Shown piece after piece: positions 15,967 to 23,606 of a stretch of DNA of 64,000 nt. Every line of letters begins with the position of its first letter. Within the stretch, counting starts at the first letter, position 1. A model generated the notes under the pieces. The model was not told where the DNA came from. It saw only the letters and a list, made by a program, of their open reading frames with translations, and made no database searches. Source of the DNA: Nocardiopsis flavescens (GTDB lineage Bacteria; Actinomycetota; Actinomycetes; Streptosporangiales; Streptosporangiaceae); the NCBI RefSeq assembly GCF_900141985.1, contig NZ_FQZK01000001.1, positions 844,003 through 908,002 on the forward strand. Reading direction: 5' to 3'. The translations under genes were made by a program, and so were the position numbers.

Positions 15967-16835
15967 TCGTGCTCTCCCAGCTGGGCGCGGAGCCGGGCGA
16001 CGATCTCGCCGAACTCCGGGTCGGCGGACACGCTCAGCGGGCGGGGCCGGGGGAAGTCGATCTCCACGACGTCCTTGACCCGGCCGGGGCGCGGGGAGAG
16101 CAGGACGATCCGGTCGGCCAGGAAGACGGCCTCGGAGATCGAGTGGGTGACCAGGACGACCGTCTTGCCGGTGTCCATCCACAGCTGCTGGAGCAGGATG
16201 TTCATCTGGTCGCGGGTCATCGCGTCCAGCGCGCCGAAGGGCTCGTCCATGAGCAGGACGTCGGGGTCGTGGACGAGGGCGCGCGCGATGGCCGCGCGCT
16301 GCTGCATGCCGCCGGAGAGCTGGCGGGGGTAGTGGCGCAGGAAGTCCTCCAGGCCCACCTTCTCCGCCATCAGGGCGGCGCGCTCGCGGCGCTCGCGGCG
16401 CCGGGGGCCCTTGCCCTCCAGCGGCAGCTCGATGTTCCTGCCGATCCGCCGCCAGGGCATCAAGGTGGGCGCCTGGAAGACGAACCCCAGCGATCCCAGG
16501 GCGTCGCGCTGGGGGGCCAGGGCCCCGGGCGCGAACAGGGTGCGGTCCCCCATCCGGACGGACCCCTCGGTGGGGACCTCCAGGCCGGCGAGCATCCGGA
16601 GCAGGGTGGTCTTGCCGCAGCCGCTCGGCCCCAGCAGGACGACGAACTCCCCCGGGGCCACCTCCAGGTCGGTGGGGGTGAGCGCGTGCACGGGGCCGGC
16701 GTCCGCGGCGTAGGTCTTGGACACGCCCTCGATGGTGATGGCGCAGCCGGAGGGGGTCCTCCCGGCCGGGGCCGGGGGCGCGGCCTCCGGTGCGGCCGCT
16801 TCCTCAGTCGCCGTAGGCTCGGTGCGCGAGCTCAT
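15963..16835 (-). CDS. ABC transporter ATP-binding protein (SsuB/TauB type)
   Basis: A 290-residue ATPase of the nitrate/sulfonate/taurine importer family. It has an Ala/Pro-rich N-terminal extension of about 30 residues, Walker A GPSGCGKTT at 69-77, Q-loop FVFQAPTLMPW, signature LSGGMQQR, Walker B VLLMDEPFGALD and H-loop THSISEA. It energises uptake with the permease (20104) and binding protein (19051) encoded upstream in the same operon. Start ATG at 16835 has a GGAGGG site and lies inside the bicupin gene, whose last 32 bases it overlaps, so the two are coupled. Import substrate is presumably the compound degraded by this cluster. Confidence 0.88.
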   Translation of the reverse strand: MSSRTEPTATEEAAAPEAAPPAPAGRTPSGCAITIEGVSKTYAADAGPVHALTPTDLEVAPGEFVVLLGPSGCGKTTLLRMLAGLEVPTEGSVRMGDRTLFAPGALAPQRDALGSLGFVFQAPTLMPWRRIGRNIELPLEGKGPRRRERRERAALMAEKVGLEDFLRHYPRQLSGGMQQRAAIARALVHDPDVLLMDEPFGALDAMTRDQMNILLQQLWMDTGKTVVLVTHSISEAVFLADRIVLLSPRPGRVKDVVEIDFPRPRPLSVSADPEFGEIVARLRAQLGEHE

Positions 16836-17574
16836 CCCAGTTCCCTCCGGTCGGCGGGGTGCGGTAGTCGGTCGTGGTGGGGGCGTTGGAGCGGATGAAG
16901 GACATCGTTCCGCCGCGCGAGTACAGGGGGCCGTGGTAGACGTCCGGCGAGCGGAAGAAGTAGGACCCCTCGCGCATCACGCCGCGGGCGCCCATGAGGA
17001 TGTCGCCGTAGACCTTGTAGGACTCCTCGTACACCGGGTGGGACTCCTCCATCTCGCTGCGCCAGCCGGGCACCATGGCGGCGAGGTAGATGTGGGCGCG
17101 GTCGTCGTCGCGCAGGCGCTTGACGAGGGCGCCGGGGCGCAGGGCGACGTCGCCGCTCCACCCCGGGGAGTCCCAGTCCAGCTCCTCCGTGCGCAGGTGC
17201 ACCGTGCCCGCGGCGGACCCCTCCTCCGGGAGGAGGGCGGCGGCGCCCCAGAACCCGCAGTAGAGGGTGAGCCCGACGACGGCGGGGGCGAGGTCGACGG
17301 CGGTCCCGGCCGGGAGGTAGAGGTAGTCGGCCTGTCCCACGGGGGCGCCGTTGAGGGTCCCCGAACCCGCGAGCACGTAGAGGTCGAGGTCGGCGGCGAG
17401 GGTGCCGCTCTGGCGCTCGCGCACCCGCGTCACGGTGGTGCGCGCCGGGCCGGACAGCGAGGTGCTGAGCACCCGGTGCACCCCGCCCCCGGCGGCTCCG
17501 AACTCCCCGTCCGGCACCCTCTCCCAGGGGAGGAGGTGCGTGTCGGCGAAGTCGACGTCATTCCTGTCCCACAT
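16804..17574 (-). CDS. Two-cupin protein
   Basis: A 256-residue soluble protein with two cupin-like halves: LDLYVLAGSGTLNGAPVGQADYLYLPAG in the first (residues 64-91 or so) and GVMREGSYFFRSPDVYHGPLYSRGG in the second. Only part of the usual metal-binding His/Glu set is obvious, so metal content is uncertain. The ATG at 17574 is chosen over an upstream in-frame TTG because GGAGG stands five bases before it and it forms a TGATG junction with the flavoprotein stop. Possible roles are dioxygenase, isomerase or small-molecule sensor for the pathway. It overlaps the ATPase gene by 32 bp. Confidence 0.65.
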   Translation of the reverse strand: MWDRNDVDFADTHLLPWERVPDGEFGAAGGGVHRVLSTSLSGPARTTVTRVRERQSGTLAADLDLYVLAGSGTLNGAPVGQADYLYLPAGTAVDLAPAVVGLTLYCGFWGAAALLPEEGSAAGTVHLRTEELDWDSPGWSGDVALRPGALVKRLRDDDRAHIYLAAMVPGWRSEMEESHPVYEESYKVYGDILMGARGVMREGSYFFRSPDVYHGPLYSRGGTMSFIRSNAPTTTDYRTPPTGGNWDELAHRAYGD

Positions 17575-19013
17575 CAAGGCCTCCAATGCTGGTCCTCGCC
17601 CGCGGCCGCGCGGCCGATCAGGCGTCCGAAGGAGAGCGCCGGGGTGACGCTCATGCCGCTGACGAACGACCGCCCGGACATGCTCGATCCCCCCAGGGCC
17701 TCTCCCGCGGCGTACAGGTTGGTGAAGGGGCGGCCGTCGTCCCCCAGGACGCGCAGCCGCCCGTCCACCGCGAGCCCGGCCGGGCTCTTGAGGACGGTGC
17801 CGTGGTTGCGCACCGCGTAGAAGGGCCCCCGTTCCAGGGGGGCGGGCAGGTGGGTCCGGCCCAGCGGGTCGCCGCCCCCGGCGACCGCCCGGTTGTACTC
17901 CCGGACCGTGAGCCGCAGGCCCTGCGGGTCGATCCCCGCCGCCTCCGCCAGTGAGTCCAGGTCGTCGGCGCGGGTGAAGGACGGGTTCCCGGTGAAGGCC
18001 CGCTCCAGGTCAGCCTCCCCCCAAGAGGGGAAGAGCGGCGGGGCCTCCTCGACCGCCCGCTGGTCGTACACGACCCAGAACTCGACCCCCCGCTGGCGGG
18101 CCAGGGCGTGCTCCCGGACGTCGACGCTGGCGTCGTCCTCGGCGACGAAGCGCAGCCCGGAGCGGTTGACGTGGATCTCCCAGGGGGGGCGCTCCTGCGG
18201 GGTGAGCTGCGGGAAGTCGTCCAGGTGGGCGGTCTCCCAGTCGCTGCCGGCCCGCAGGGTCCCGCCGTAGGTGGGCAGGAACATGTCGCTCCCGCGCAGC
18301 CGGGCGCCCAGGGACAGGGCGGCGAGGATGCCGTCGCCCGCGGAGGTCTCGGCGGCGGGCCCCCGCAGCGGCGCTCCCCCGGTGAGCAGGGGGAACAGGC
18401 CGGGGTTGCCCGCGTATCCGCCGGTGGTCAGCACCACGGCGCCGGCCTCGACCTCCTCCACGGCGCCGGCCGCGTCGCGCAGCACCGCGGCCTCGACGGA
18501 GGGGCCCCCGCCGCCGCGCAGCCCGGTCAGCGCGGTCCGGGTGCGGACCCGGATCCGGCCCCGGTCGGCCAGGCCCCGGACCCGGGGCAGGAGGACGTCG
18601 AGCACCGACTTCCCGGCCTCGCGCCCCCAGTAGGTCCGGGCCACCGAGTACGGCTCGTGGAAGTAGAGGACGGCGGGCGCGTCGGGGTCCATGTCGAACC
18701 CCGCGGACATGAGGCGGTCCACCGTCTCGGCCGCGTGGTCCACGGCCAGGCGCACGAGGTCGGGGTCGGCGGTGCCGCGGCTGATGCGCATGACGTCGTC
18801 GTAGTGGAGGTCGGGGGTGTCGCGGATGCCGCGCGTGCGCTGGAGTCCGGTGCCCGCGGCGGCCATCTGGGCCCAGGAGCGCCAGAGGGTGCCGCCCAGG
18901 CGGTCCGCCTTCTCGACCAGGAGGACGTCGAGCCCCTGTTCGGCGGCCTCCGCCGCCGCGGGCAGGCCCGCGGTGCCGCCGCCCACGACCAGCAGGTCGA
19001 CGCGCTCGCTCAT
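17574..19013 (-). CDS. FAD-dependent oxidoreductase, fumarate reductase/3-ketosteroid dehydrogenase-like
   Basis: A 479-residue flavoprotein of the succinate dehydrogenase/fumarate reductase flavoprotein superfamily, soluble and without heme motifs. The FAD-binding GGGTAGLPAA is at 11-20, with VLLVEKADRLGGT ending the beta-alpha-beta fold; LYAAGEALGGSSMSG and PALSFGRLIGRAAA form the C-terminal FAD region. The family reduces or introduces C=C bonds next to carbonyls (fumarate, urocanate, ketosteroids). It lies 37 bp after the binding-protein gene and its TGA forms a TGATG with the cupin start. With the OYE-type enzyme it gives this operon two candidate ring or enoate reductases. Confidence 0.78.
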   Translation of the reverse strand: MSERVDLLVVGGGTAGLPAAAEAAEQGLDVLLVEKADRLGGTLWRSWAQMAAAGTGLQRTRGIRDTPDLHYDDVMRISRGTADPDLVRLAVDHAAETVDRLMSAGFDMDPDAPAVLYFHEPYSVARTYWGREAGKSVLDVLLPRVRGLADRGRIRVRTRTALTGLRGGGGPSVEAAVLRDAAGAVEEVEAGAVVLTTGGYAGNPGLFPLLTGGAPLRGPAAETSAGDGILAALSLGARLRGSDMFLPTYGGTLRAGSDWETAHLDDFPQLTPQERPPWEIHVNRSGLRFVAEDDASVDVREHALARQRGVEFWVVYDQRAVEEAPPLFPSWGEADLERAFTGNPSFTRADDLDSLAEAAGIDPQGLRLTVREYNRAVAGGGDPLGRTHLPAPLERGPFYAVRNHGTVLKSPAGLAVDGRLRVLGDDGRPFTNLYAAGEALGGSSMSGRSFVSGMSVTPALSFGRLIGRAAAGEDQHWRP

Positions 19014-19050
19014 CGGTCCCCCTTCTCTCCGCGGGCCGCCCGGGCGGTGC

Positions 19051-20082
19051 TCACAGGCGGTCCAGGACTGCGGTGGTGACGAGGTCGTCGAGGGAGACGT
19101 CCTGGTCGCGGATGATCTCGGCGGTGCGCATGAGGTCGACCGCGCTCTCCCAGGCGGCCGGGTCGATGTCGAGGAACCGGCCGGAGTCGGGGGTGCACAG
19201 CTCGACCTGGGCCCGCAGCTTGATCTCCGCGAGTTCCCTGTCGTCCACCTCGACCTCGTTGAACTCGCCCACGGCGTCCAGGACCGCGTCCGTGTTGGCG
19301 GGGTCGGCCATGAACTCGAAGGCCTTGCGGCAGGCGCGGAGGAACCCGACCAGCTCGTCCTCCCTCTCCTGGAGGACGGCGCGCTTGACGAAGTAGGCGT
19401 CCCCCGGCATCGGGGCGAAGTCGTCGGTGTTGAGGTAGTGCAGCTCCTCGTTCATCTGGCGGAAAACGGACTCGGACCCGAGGAAGGTGATGAAGCCGTC
19501 CACCTCGCCGTTGCGGAGGAACTCCAGGGAGCTGAGGTCGCCGCCGGTGACGACCTTGGAGACCTTGGTGGGGTCGAGCCCCTCGGCCACCGACATGGCG
19601 TCCAGGAGCAGTTCCGTGGTCCCGCCCTTGGAGATCACCCCGATCGTCTTGCCCTGCCACTCGGAGGGGTGGGCGAGGGGGGAGCCGGGCGCGGAGGCGA
19701 CGCTGTACTGGCTGCGCTGGTCGCCCTGGGCGATGGTGATGATGTCGGCGCCCTCGTCGGCGATGAGGGGGCAGGTGATGACGCTGGCCGCCTTGCCGAT
19801 CTGCCCCTGGTCCGCGGTGACCTGGGTGACGGAGGTGGCGGTGCCGTTGCCGCCCACGGCCTCGATGCTCAGGCCTTCGTCGGCGAAGTAGCCCTGGCTC
19901 GCGGCGACGTAGACGTCCGCGTAGCTGATGAGGTGCTGGAAGGGGGTGATGAAGGTCAGGCCGGACAGGTCGGGGTCCGCGGCGGGAGAGCCGCTGCCCG
20001 GCGCGCACCCGACCACGAAGGAGCCTCCGGCGGCCATGACGCTGAAGTAACCGACTCCGGCGAGGAACCGACGACGTTCCAT
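19051..20082 (-). CDS. ABC transporter substrate-binding lipoprotein (SsuA/NMT1 type)
   Basis: A 343-residue periplasmic-binding protein of the nitrate/sulfonate/thiamine-precursor (NMT1/THI5) class. The N-terminus (ERRRFLAG, hydrophobic stretch, VVGC) is an export signal with a lipobox whose Cys26 would be lipidated; the arginine-rich start resembles Tat signals. The mature part shows LSIEAVGGNGTATSVTQV and GKTIGVISKGGTTELL, typical ligand-cleft segments. It lies 21 bp downstream of the permease gene. It captures the substrate of the catabolic pathway outside the cell and hands it to the permease. Confidence 0.87.
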   Translation of the reverse strand: MERRRFLAGVGYFSVMAAGGSFVVGCAPGSGSPAADPDLSGLTFITPFQHLISYADVYVAASQGYFADEGLSIEAVGGNGTATSVTQVTADQGQIGKAASVITCPLIADEGADIITIAQGDQRSQYSVASAPGSPLAHPSEWQGKTIGVISKGGTTELLLDAMSVAEGLDPTKVSKVVTGGDLSSLEFLRNGEVDGFITFLGSESVFRQMNEELHYLNTDDFAPMPGDAYFVKRAVLQEREDELVGFLRACRKAFEFMADPANTDAVLDAVGEFNEVEVDDRELAEIKLRAQVELCTPDSGRFLDIDPAAWESAVDLMRTAEIIRDQDVSLDDLVTTAVLDRL

Positions 20083-20103
20083 GGTGTGTTCTCCTCGGTT
20101 TTC

Positions 20104-20943
20104 TCAGAGCGAGGTGACTCGCCCCGATGATTCGTGCCAGGGGATGGCGAACCTGCGGATCGCCGAGACGACGGCGTAGAGGACGAACCCCATGAGGGTC
20201 ATCACGATCACCGTGGCGAAGAGCTGGTCGGTGCGCAGGCCGGCGAGCATCACGACGGCGAGGGCGCCCAGGCCGTCGTCTCCGCCGAGGAACTCGCCCA
20301 CGATGGCACCGGTGATGGCGAAGACGACCCCCAGCTCGATCCCCGTCAGCACGAAGGGCAGGGAGGAGGGGATGTCCAGGGAGATGACCCGTTTCCACCA
20401 GGGCGCCTGGATGACCTTCATCAGGTCGCGGTGGCCGGGGTCGATGGAGCGGATGCCCAGGATCGTGTTCTGCATGACCACGAAGAACGAGATGACCGCG
20501 GCCATGAAGATCTTGGAGGCGATGCCGAAACCGAACCAGAGCAGGACCAGCGGGACGATCGCGACCTTGGGCACCACCTGGGTGGCCACGAGGAAGGGTG
20601 CGGAGACCTTCTCCAGAAGGTGCAGCTTGCCCAGGACGATGCCCAGGCCCACACCGACGACCACGGCGATGAGGAAGCCCATCACCGTCGAGTAGAAGGT
20701 GTAGTAGGCCGCCTCGTAGAGCATGCTGCGGCCCATGAGCTCGAACAGGGCCCGGCCCACGGCCTCGGGCGGCGGCACGGTGAGGGCGCTGACCCCCGAG
20801 ACGACCGTGTAGAGCTTCCACGCCCCCAGCAGGAGCAGCAGGAGCACGGGGGTGGTGATCCAGAGGATCCAGCGCGATTCCAGCAGGCGGCGGTGGCGCA
20901 ACCGACGCAGGTCCGCTCGTGCCACTTCGGACACCGCAGCCAT
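20104..20943 (-). CDS. ABC transporter permease (SsuC/TauC type)
   Basis: A 279-residue inner-membrane protein with about six hydrophobic helices and the cytoplasmic EAA-like loop DPGHRDLMKVIQAPWWKRVI that docks the ATPase. ATG at 20943 with a strong GGGAGG site five bases upstream. First gene of the long operon running down to 7477, with an IclR-type site 26 bp before the start codon. Family: BPD_transp_1, nitrate/sulfonate/bicarbonate importers. Forms the channel with the ATPase at 15963-16835. Confidence 0.88.
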   Translation of the reverse strand: MAAVSEVARADLRRLRHRRLLESRWILWITTPVLLLLLLGAWKLYTVVSGVSALTVPPPEAVGRALFELMGRSMLYEAAYYTFYSTVMGFLIAVVVGVGLGIVLGKLHLLEKVSAPFLVATQVVPKVAIVPLVLLWFGFGIASKIFMAAVISFFVVMQNTILGIRSIDPGHRDLMKVIQAPWWKRVISLDIPSSLPFVLTGIELGVVFAITGAIVGEFLGGDDGLGALAVVMLAGLRTDQLFATVIVMTLMGFVLYAVVSAIRRFAIPWHESSGRVTSL

Positions 20944-20968
20944 ATGTACCTCCCAGACACCAGCAAGT

Positions 20969-20985
20969 GTTCCGCTCAGAGAAAC
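20969..20985 (-). promoter_or_regulatory. IclR-type operator (imperfect) in front of the permease gene
   Basis: GTTCC-N7-GAAAC, one mismatch from the GTTCC-N7-GGAAC pattern, 26 bp upstream of the permease start codon. A second GTTCC half-site follows at 20989-20993 with a 20-bp period. Confidence 0.5.
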
Positions 20986-21195
20986 GCTGTTCCTCTTGAG
21001 TCACAGGCTAAGCCGGTGCCCCGGAAGGGGTCAAGGGAGAAGTCCTCCTTTTCGGACTTCCGTCGTTAAACTCGCGTTTCCTCCTGGGGAAACCTCGCAA
21101 AAATGAACAAAGCAGACACATGGAGTGACGTGACCTGCCGCGACACTCGCAGTACAGAAAAACACAAAAGGGAAGAAATTTCACGCAAAGATTGA

Positions 21196-21214
21196 CGTTC
21201 CGCTGATAGGAACG
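21196..21214 (-). promoter_or_regulatory. IclR-type operator, perfect 6-7-6 palindrome
   Basis: CGTTCC GCTGATA GGAACG is a perfect 6-bp inverted repeat about 253 bp upstream of the permease start and 278 bp beyond the IclR stop codon. Its inner 15 bases, TTCCGCTGATAGGAA, closely resemble the 15-bp palindrome before pcaH (46189-46203), the operator of another IclR protein, which supports the family assignment. Confidence 0.6.
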
Positions 21215-21491
21215 CATTAGTGTGACAATACGGCCCGTAACGAAGGGCGTTCCCGGGCCCGGAGGGCGGGAAAGGCGTTCCGGTGGGCGATGCGCGTTCC
21301 TGCGCGCGGGCACCCGCGGCCGTGTCCGCCGGGCCGGAGGTGACGCAGGGTGTCTTTTGCGGGAGGGCCGGGACCGTGCGGGGGCCGGGACGGCCGCGCC
21401 GCCGGACGCCCGGGGGCCGGGCGGACCGGGTGGTCAGGGGGGCAGGGAGGTCGAACGGTCGGGCGCTCGCAGGGCCCGGCGGGCCGGGCGG

Positions 21492-22298
21492 TCAGGCCGG
21501 GGCGCGAAAGCCCAGTCCGGCGGAGACCGCGCGCGCGGCCTCCACGACCACGGGCCCCAGCGCGAGGGCGCGCTCGTCGCGGACCCTGTTGAGGGGGCCG
21601 CACACCGACAGGGAGCCGTACACCTGGCCGCGGGCGTCGAAGACCGGGGCGGCGACGGAGCCGGCGTCGGCCTGGCGCTCCCCCGCGCTGACCGTGAAGC
21701 CCCGGGCGCGGACCGCGGCGGCCTCGTCCGCGATGCGCGCCCGCTCCGGCGCGTTCCCCTCCCCGGGGAGGGCGCGCTCCAGGTGGCGGTCCAGCTCCTC
21801 CGGGGCCATGCCGGCCAGGATCGCCCGGGACGAGCCGCCGATGTGCAGGGGGAAGAGCTTGCCCAGCGGGACCGCCATCCGGATCTCCTGCGGGGAGAGC
21901 ACCTGGGACAGGTACATGCGCTTGTCCCCGTAGCGGACCGAGAAGGTGGCGGTCTCCGAGCTGTGGTCGACCAGGGCCTCCAGGTGCGGGCGCACGATCT
22001 CGGGCACCTCCATACGGGCGAGGGCGGACAGGCCCACGCTCACCGCGGCCGGCCCCAGCCGGTAGCGCCGGGTCCGCTCGTCCATCTGGAAGAAGCCGTC
22101 GTCGACCAGGGTCCGCACCACCCGGTGCACGACCGTCTTGCTGAGGTTCAGCGAACGCGCCAGCTCCGAGACGCCCATGTCGGGGCCCTCGGCCTCGGCG
22201 ACGGCGAAGATGATCTGGAGCGCCCGGTGGACTCCGTTGGCCCCCTGGCGGTCGTCCGCGTGGTCGGCGGGAGCGTGCGACGCCGGCGGGGTGCTCAT
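21492..22298 (-). CDS. IclR family transcriptional regulator of the catabolic island
   Basis: A 268-residue regulator. The N-terminal winged helix-turn-helix (residues about 22-85) contains MGVSELARSLNLSKTVVHRVV; the C-terminal effector domain runs from about 95, with the conserved HIGGSSRAILAG and GFTVSAGERQADAGSVAAPV segments. ATG at 22298. It is encoded just upstream of the leftward catabolic genes and divergent from the SDR gene. GTTCC-N7-GGAAC palindromes near the permease and CoA transferase operons are its probable binding sites. Whether it activates or represses cannot be read from sequence. Confidence 0.85.
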   Translation of the reverse strand: MSTPPASHAPADHADDRQGANGVHRALQIIFAVAEAEGPDMGVSELARSLNLSKTVVHRVVRTLVDDGFFQMDERTRRYRLGPAAVSVGLSALARMEVPEIVRPHLEALVDHSSETATFSVRYGDKRMYLSQVLSPQEIRMAVPLGKLFPLHIGGSSRAILAGMAPEELDRHLERALPGEGNAPERARIADEAAAVRARGFTVSAGERQADAGSVAAPVFDARGQVYGSLSVCGPLNRVRDERALALGPVVVEAARAVSAGLGFRAPA

Positions 22299-22418
22299 GA
22301 GGGACCTCGGATCGTCAGGAACGGGCGGCCGGACATGTCACCCGAGGATAGGGCAACGGCGGCTCCCGCGCCCCTGTGTCTTGCCAGAACGGCACGGCTC
22401 GTGGACTAATGGGCGCCC

Positions 22419-23081
22419 ATGGGAGCGACGACACTGGTGGTGGGCGGCGACGGCGGCATCGGCAGGGCCTGCGTCGAGGAGTTCGAGGGCGCGGGGCACC
22501 GGATCGTGGTGGTCGACCGCGCCCGGGGCCACGACGCCTGCGACCCGGACCTGGTCCGCCGGCTGATCGCGGACGCGGGGCCCCTGGACAACGTGGTCCA
22601 CGCCGCGGGGTCCGTCGGGTCCGGGGGCATCGGGGACGAGGGGCCCGAGCAGTGGCGCCGGGTGCTGGAGGACAACCTGGTGTCGGCGATGGCCGTGTCC
22701 CAGGCGGTGGTCCCCGCCCTGCGCGACGGGGCCTCGGTCGTGCTGTTCGGCTCGGTGAACGGGCGGCACGGCGGCAACCGGCTCTCCGGTCCCGCCTACG
22801 CGGCGGCCAAGGCCGGGATCGCGGGCCTGGCGCGCCACCTGGCCAAGGACCTCGCGCCGCGCGGGATCCGTGTCAACACCGTCGCGCCGGGCCCCGTGCG
22901 CACGCCGATGGTGGACCGGCTGACACAGGACCAGACCCGGGACCTGCTCGCCGGGGTGCCCCTGGGCAGGATGACCGCGGCCCGGGAGATCGCGGGCACC
23001 GTGGCCTGGCTGTGCTCGCCGAGCGCGGCCTCGGTGACGGGGGCCGTGATCGACGTCAACGGCGGGATGTGGATGGGCTGA
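22419..23081 (+). CDS. Short-chain dehydrogenase/reductase
   Basis: A 220-residue classical SDR. The cofactor motif GGDGGIG is at residues 9-15, the NAAG-like HAAG at 61-64, and the catalytic YxxxK is Tyr127/Lys131 (PAYAAAKAG), with a Ser near 112. C-terminal INGG-like VNGGMWMG ends the protein. Asp33 after the second strand suggests NAD(H) preference. It is divergent from the IclR gene (120 bp between starts) and the only rightward gene next to the island, so it may oxidise or reduce a hydroxy or carbonyl intermediate of that pathway. No clear ribosome-binding site precedes the ATG, and a leaderless mRNA is possible. Confidence 0.82.
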   Translation: MGATTLVVGGDGGIGRACVEEFEGAGHRIVVVDRARGHDACDPDLVRRLIADAGPLDNVVHAAGSVGSGGIGDEGPEQWRRVLEDNLVSAMAVSQAVVPALRDGASVVLFGSVNGRHGGNRLSGPAYAAAKAGIAGLARHLAKDLAPRGIRVNTVAPGPVRTPMVDRLTQDQTRDLLAGVPLGRMTAAREIAGTVAWLCSPSAASVTGAVIDVNGGMWMG

Positions 23082-23117
23082 CGCCCGGCGGGCCCCGGAC
23101 GGACACCCGTCCCGCGC

Positions 23118-23178
23118 GGCACAGCCGCCCTTTCGGCACCCCCGGACCACGTGTCCCACCGGCGATACGCGATCACCG
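23118..23178. repeat. 61-bp direct repeat, copy 1
   Basis: Matches copy 2 (23282-23342) at 58 of 61 positions, with a 164-bp period. The shared part includes a near-palindrome around CACGTG (GGACCACGTGTCC) and the stretch ACCGGCGATACGCGATCACC. No coding role is seen. Confidence 0.8.
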
Positions 23179-23281
23179 TGTCCCCCGGCCCGCCGATCCC
23201 CGGCCGTTCGTCCCACTGAGAGACGGCCCCGGTCCCGCCGGGTCACCACCACGCGCCCTGCCCGAACGGGGCGCCCCACCC

Positions 23282-23342
23282 GGCACAGCCGCCCCTCCGA
23301 CACCCCCGGACCACGTGTCCCACCGGCGATACGCGATCACCG
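23282..23342. repeat. 61-bp direct repeat, copy 2
   Basis: Second copy of the repeat at 23118-23178, same orientation. The three differences cluster in the CCCTTTCGGCAC / CCCCTCCGACAC segment near the left end; the remaining right-hand 40 bases are identical. Confidence 0.8.
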
Positions 23343-23584
23343 CGCCGCCGGACCCGCCCGCCCCGGACGGCCGAGTCGCCGAACGGCGCGGAGGCCGCTG
23401 CGCCGCCCCGGCACAGGGCCGGGCGCAGGGGGTCCGACCGCCGGATCCCCCGGCCCGGCGCCCCGGCGCGGGGTCCGCGCGCCCGCGCGAGGCCGCGCGT
23501 CCGGGGCCACGGCCTCCCCGTAAAGATGTAAAAACCCTGTTCCGAAACGGTTGCCGCCCCGTCTCCCACTTTTCGCATGCCCTT

Positions 23585-23606
23585 TCGTATGCGAAGCTGC
23601 ATACGA
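23585..23606 (+). promoter_or_regulatory. Operator TCGTATGC-N6-GCATACGA before the polyamine-type ABC operon
   Basis: A perfect 8-6-8 inverted repeat 70 bp upstream of the binding-protein start. A second overlapping pair, TTCGCAT (23572-23578) with ATGCGAA (23589-23595), extends the symmetry. The GTAT/ATAC half-sites suit a GntR/FCD regulator, and one is encoded at the other end of the gene block (35442-36083). The link is inference. Confidence 0.55.

Larger units (their letters stand above)
20944..21491. promoter_or_regulatory. Regulatory intergenic region of the permease operon
   Basis: This 548-bp gap between the IclR stop and the permease start holds no convincing gene. Its part from about 21000 to 21240 is markedly richer in A and T than its surroundings (for instance AAAAACACAAAAGGGAAG near 21158). 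It contains two GTTCC-type sites, an imperfect one at 20969-20985 and a perfect one at 21196-21214, plus another GTTCC half-site at 20989. The 21250-21491 part is ordinary GC-rich spacer. Most likely it carries the promoter and operators of the catabolic operon; a small RNA cannot be excluded. Confidence 0.55.

Noticed and set aside
23118-23342. Terminal repeats of an insertion sequence
   Set aside because: The two copies are direct, not inverted, only 103 bp separate them, and no transposase is present.
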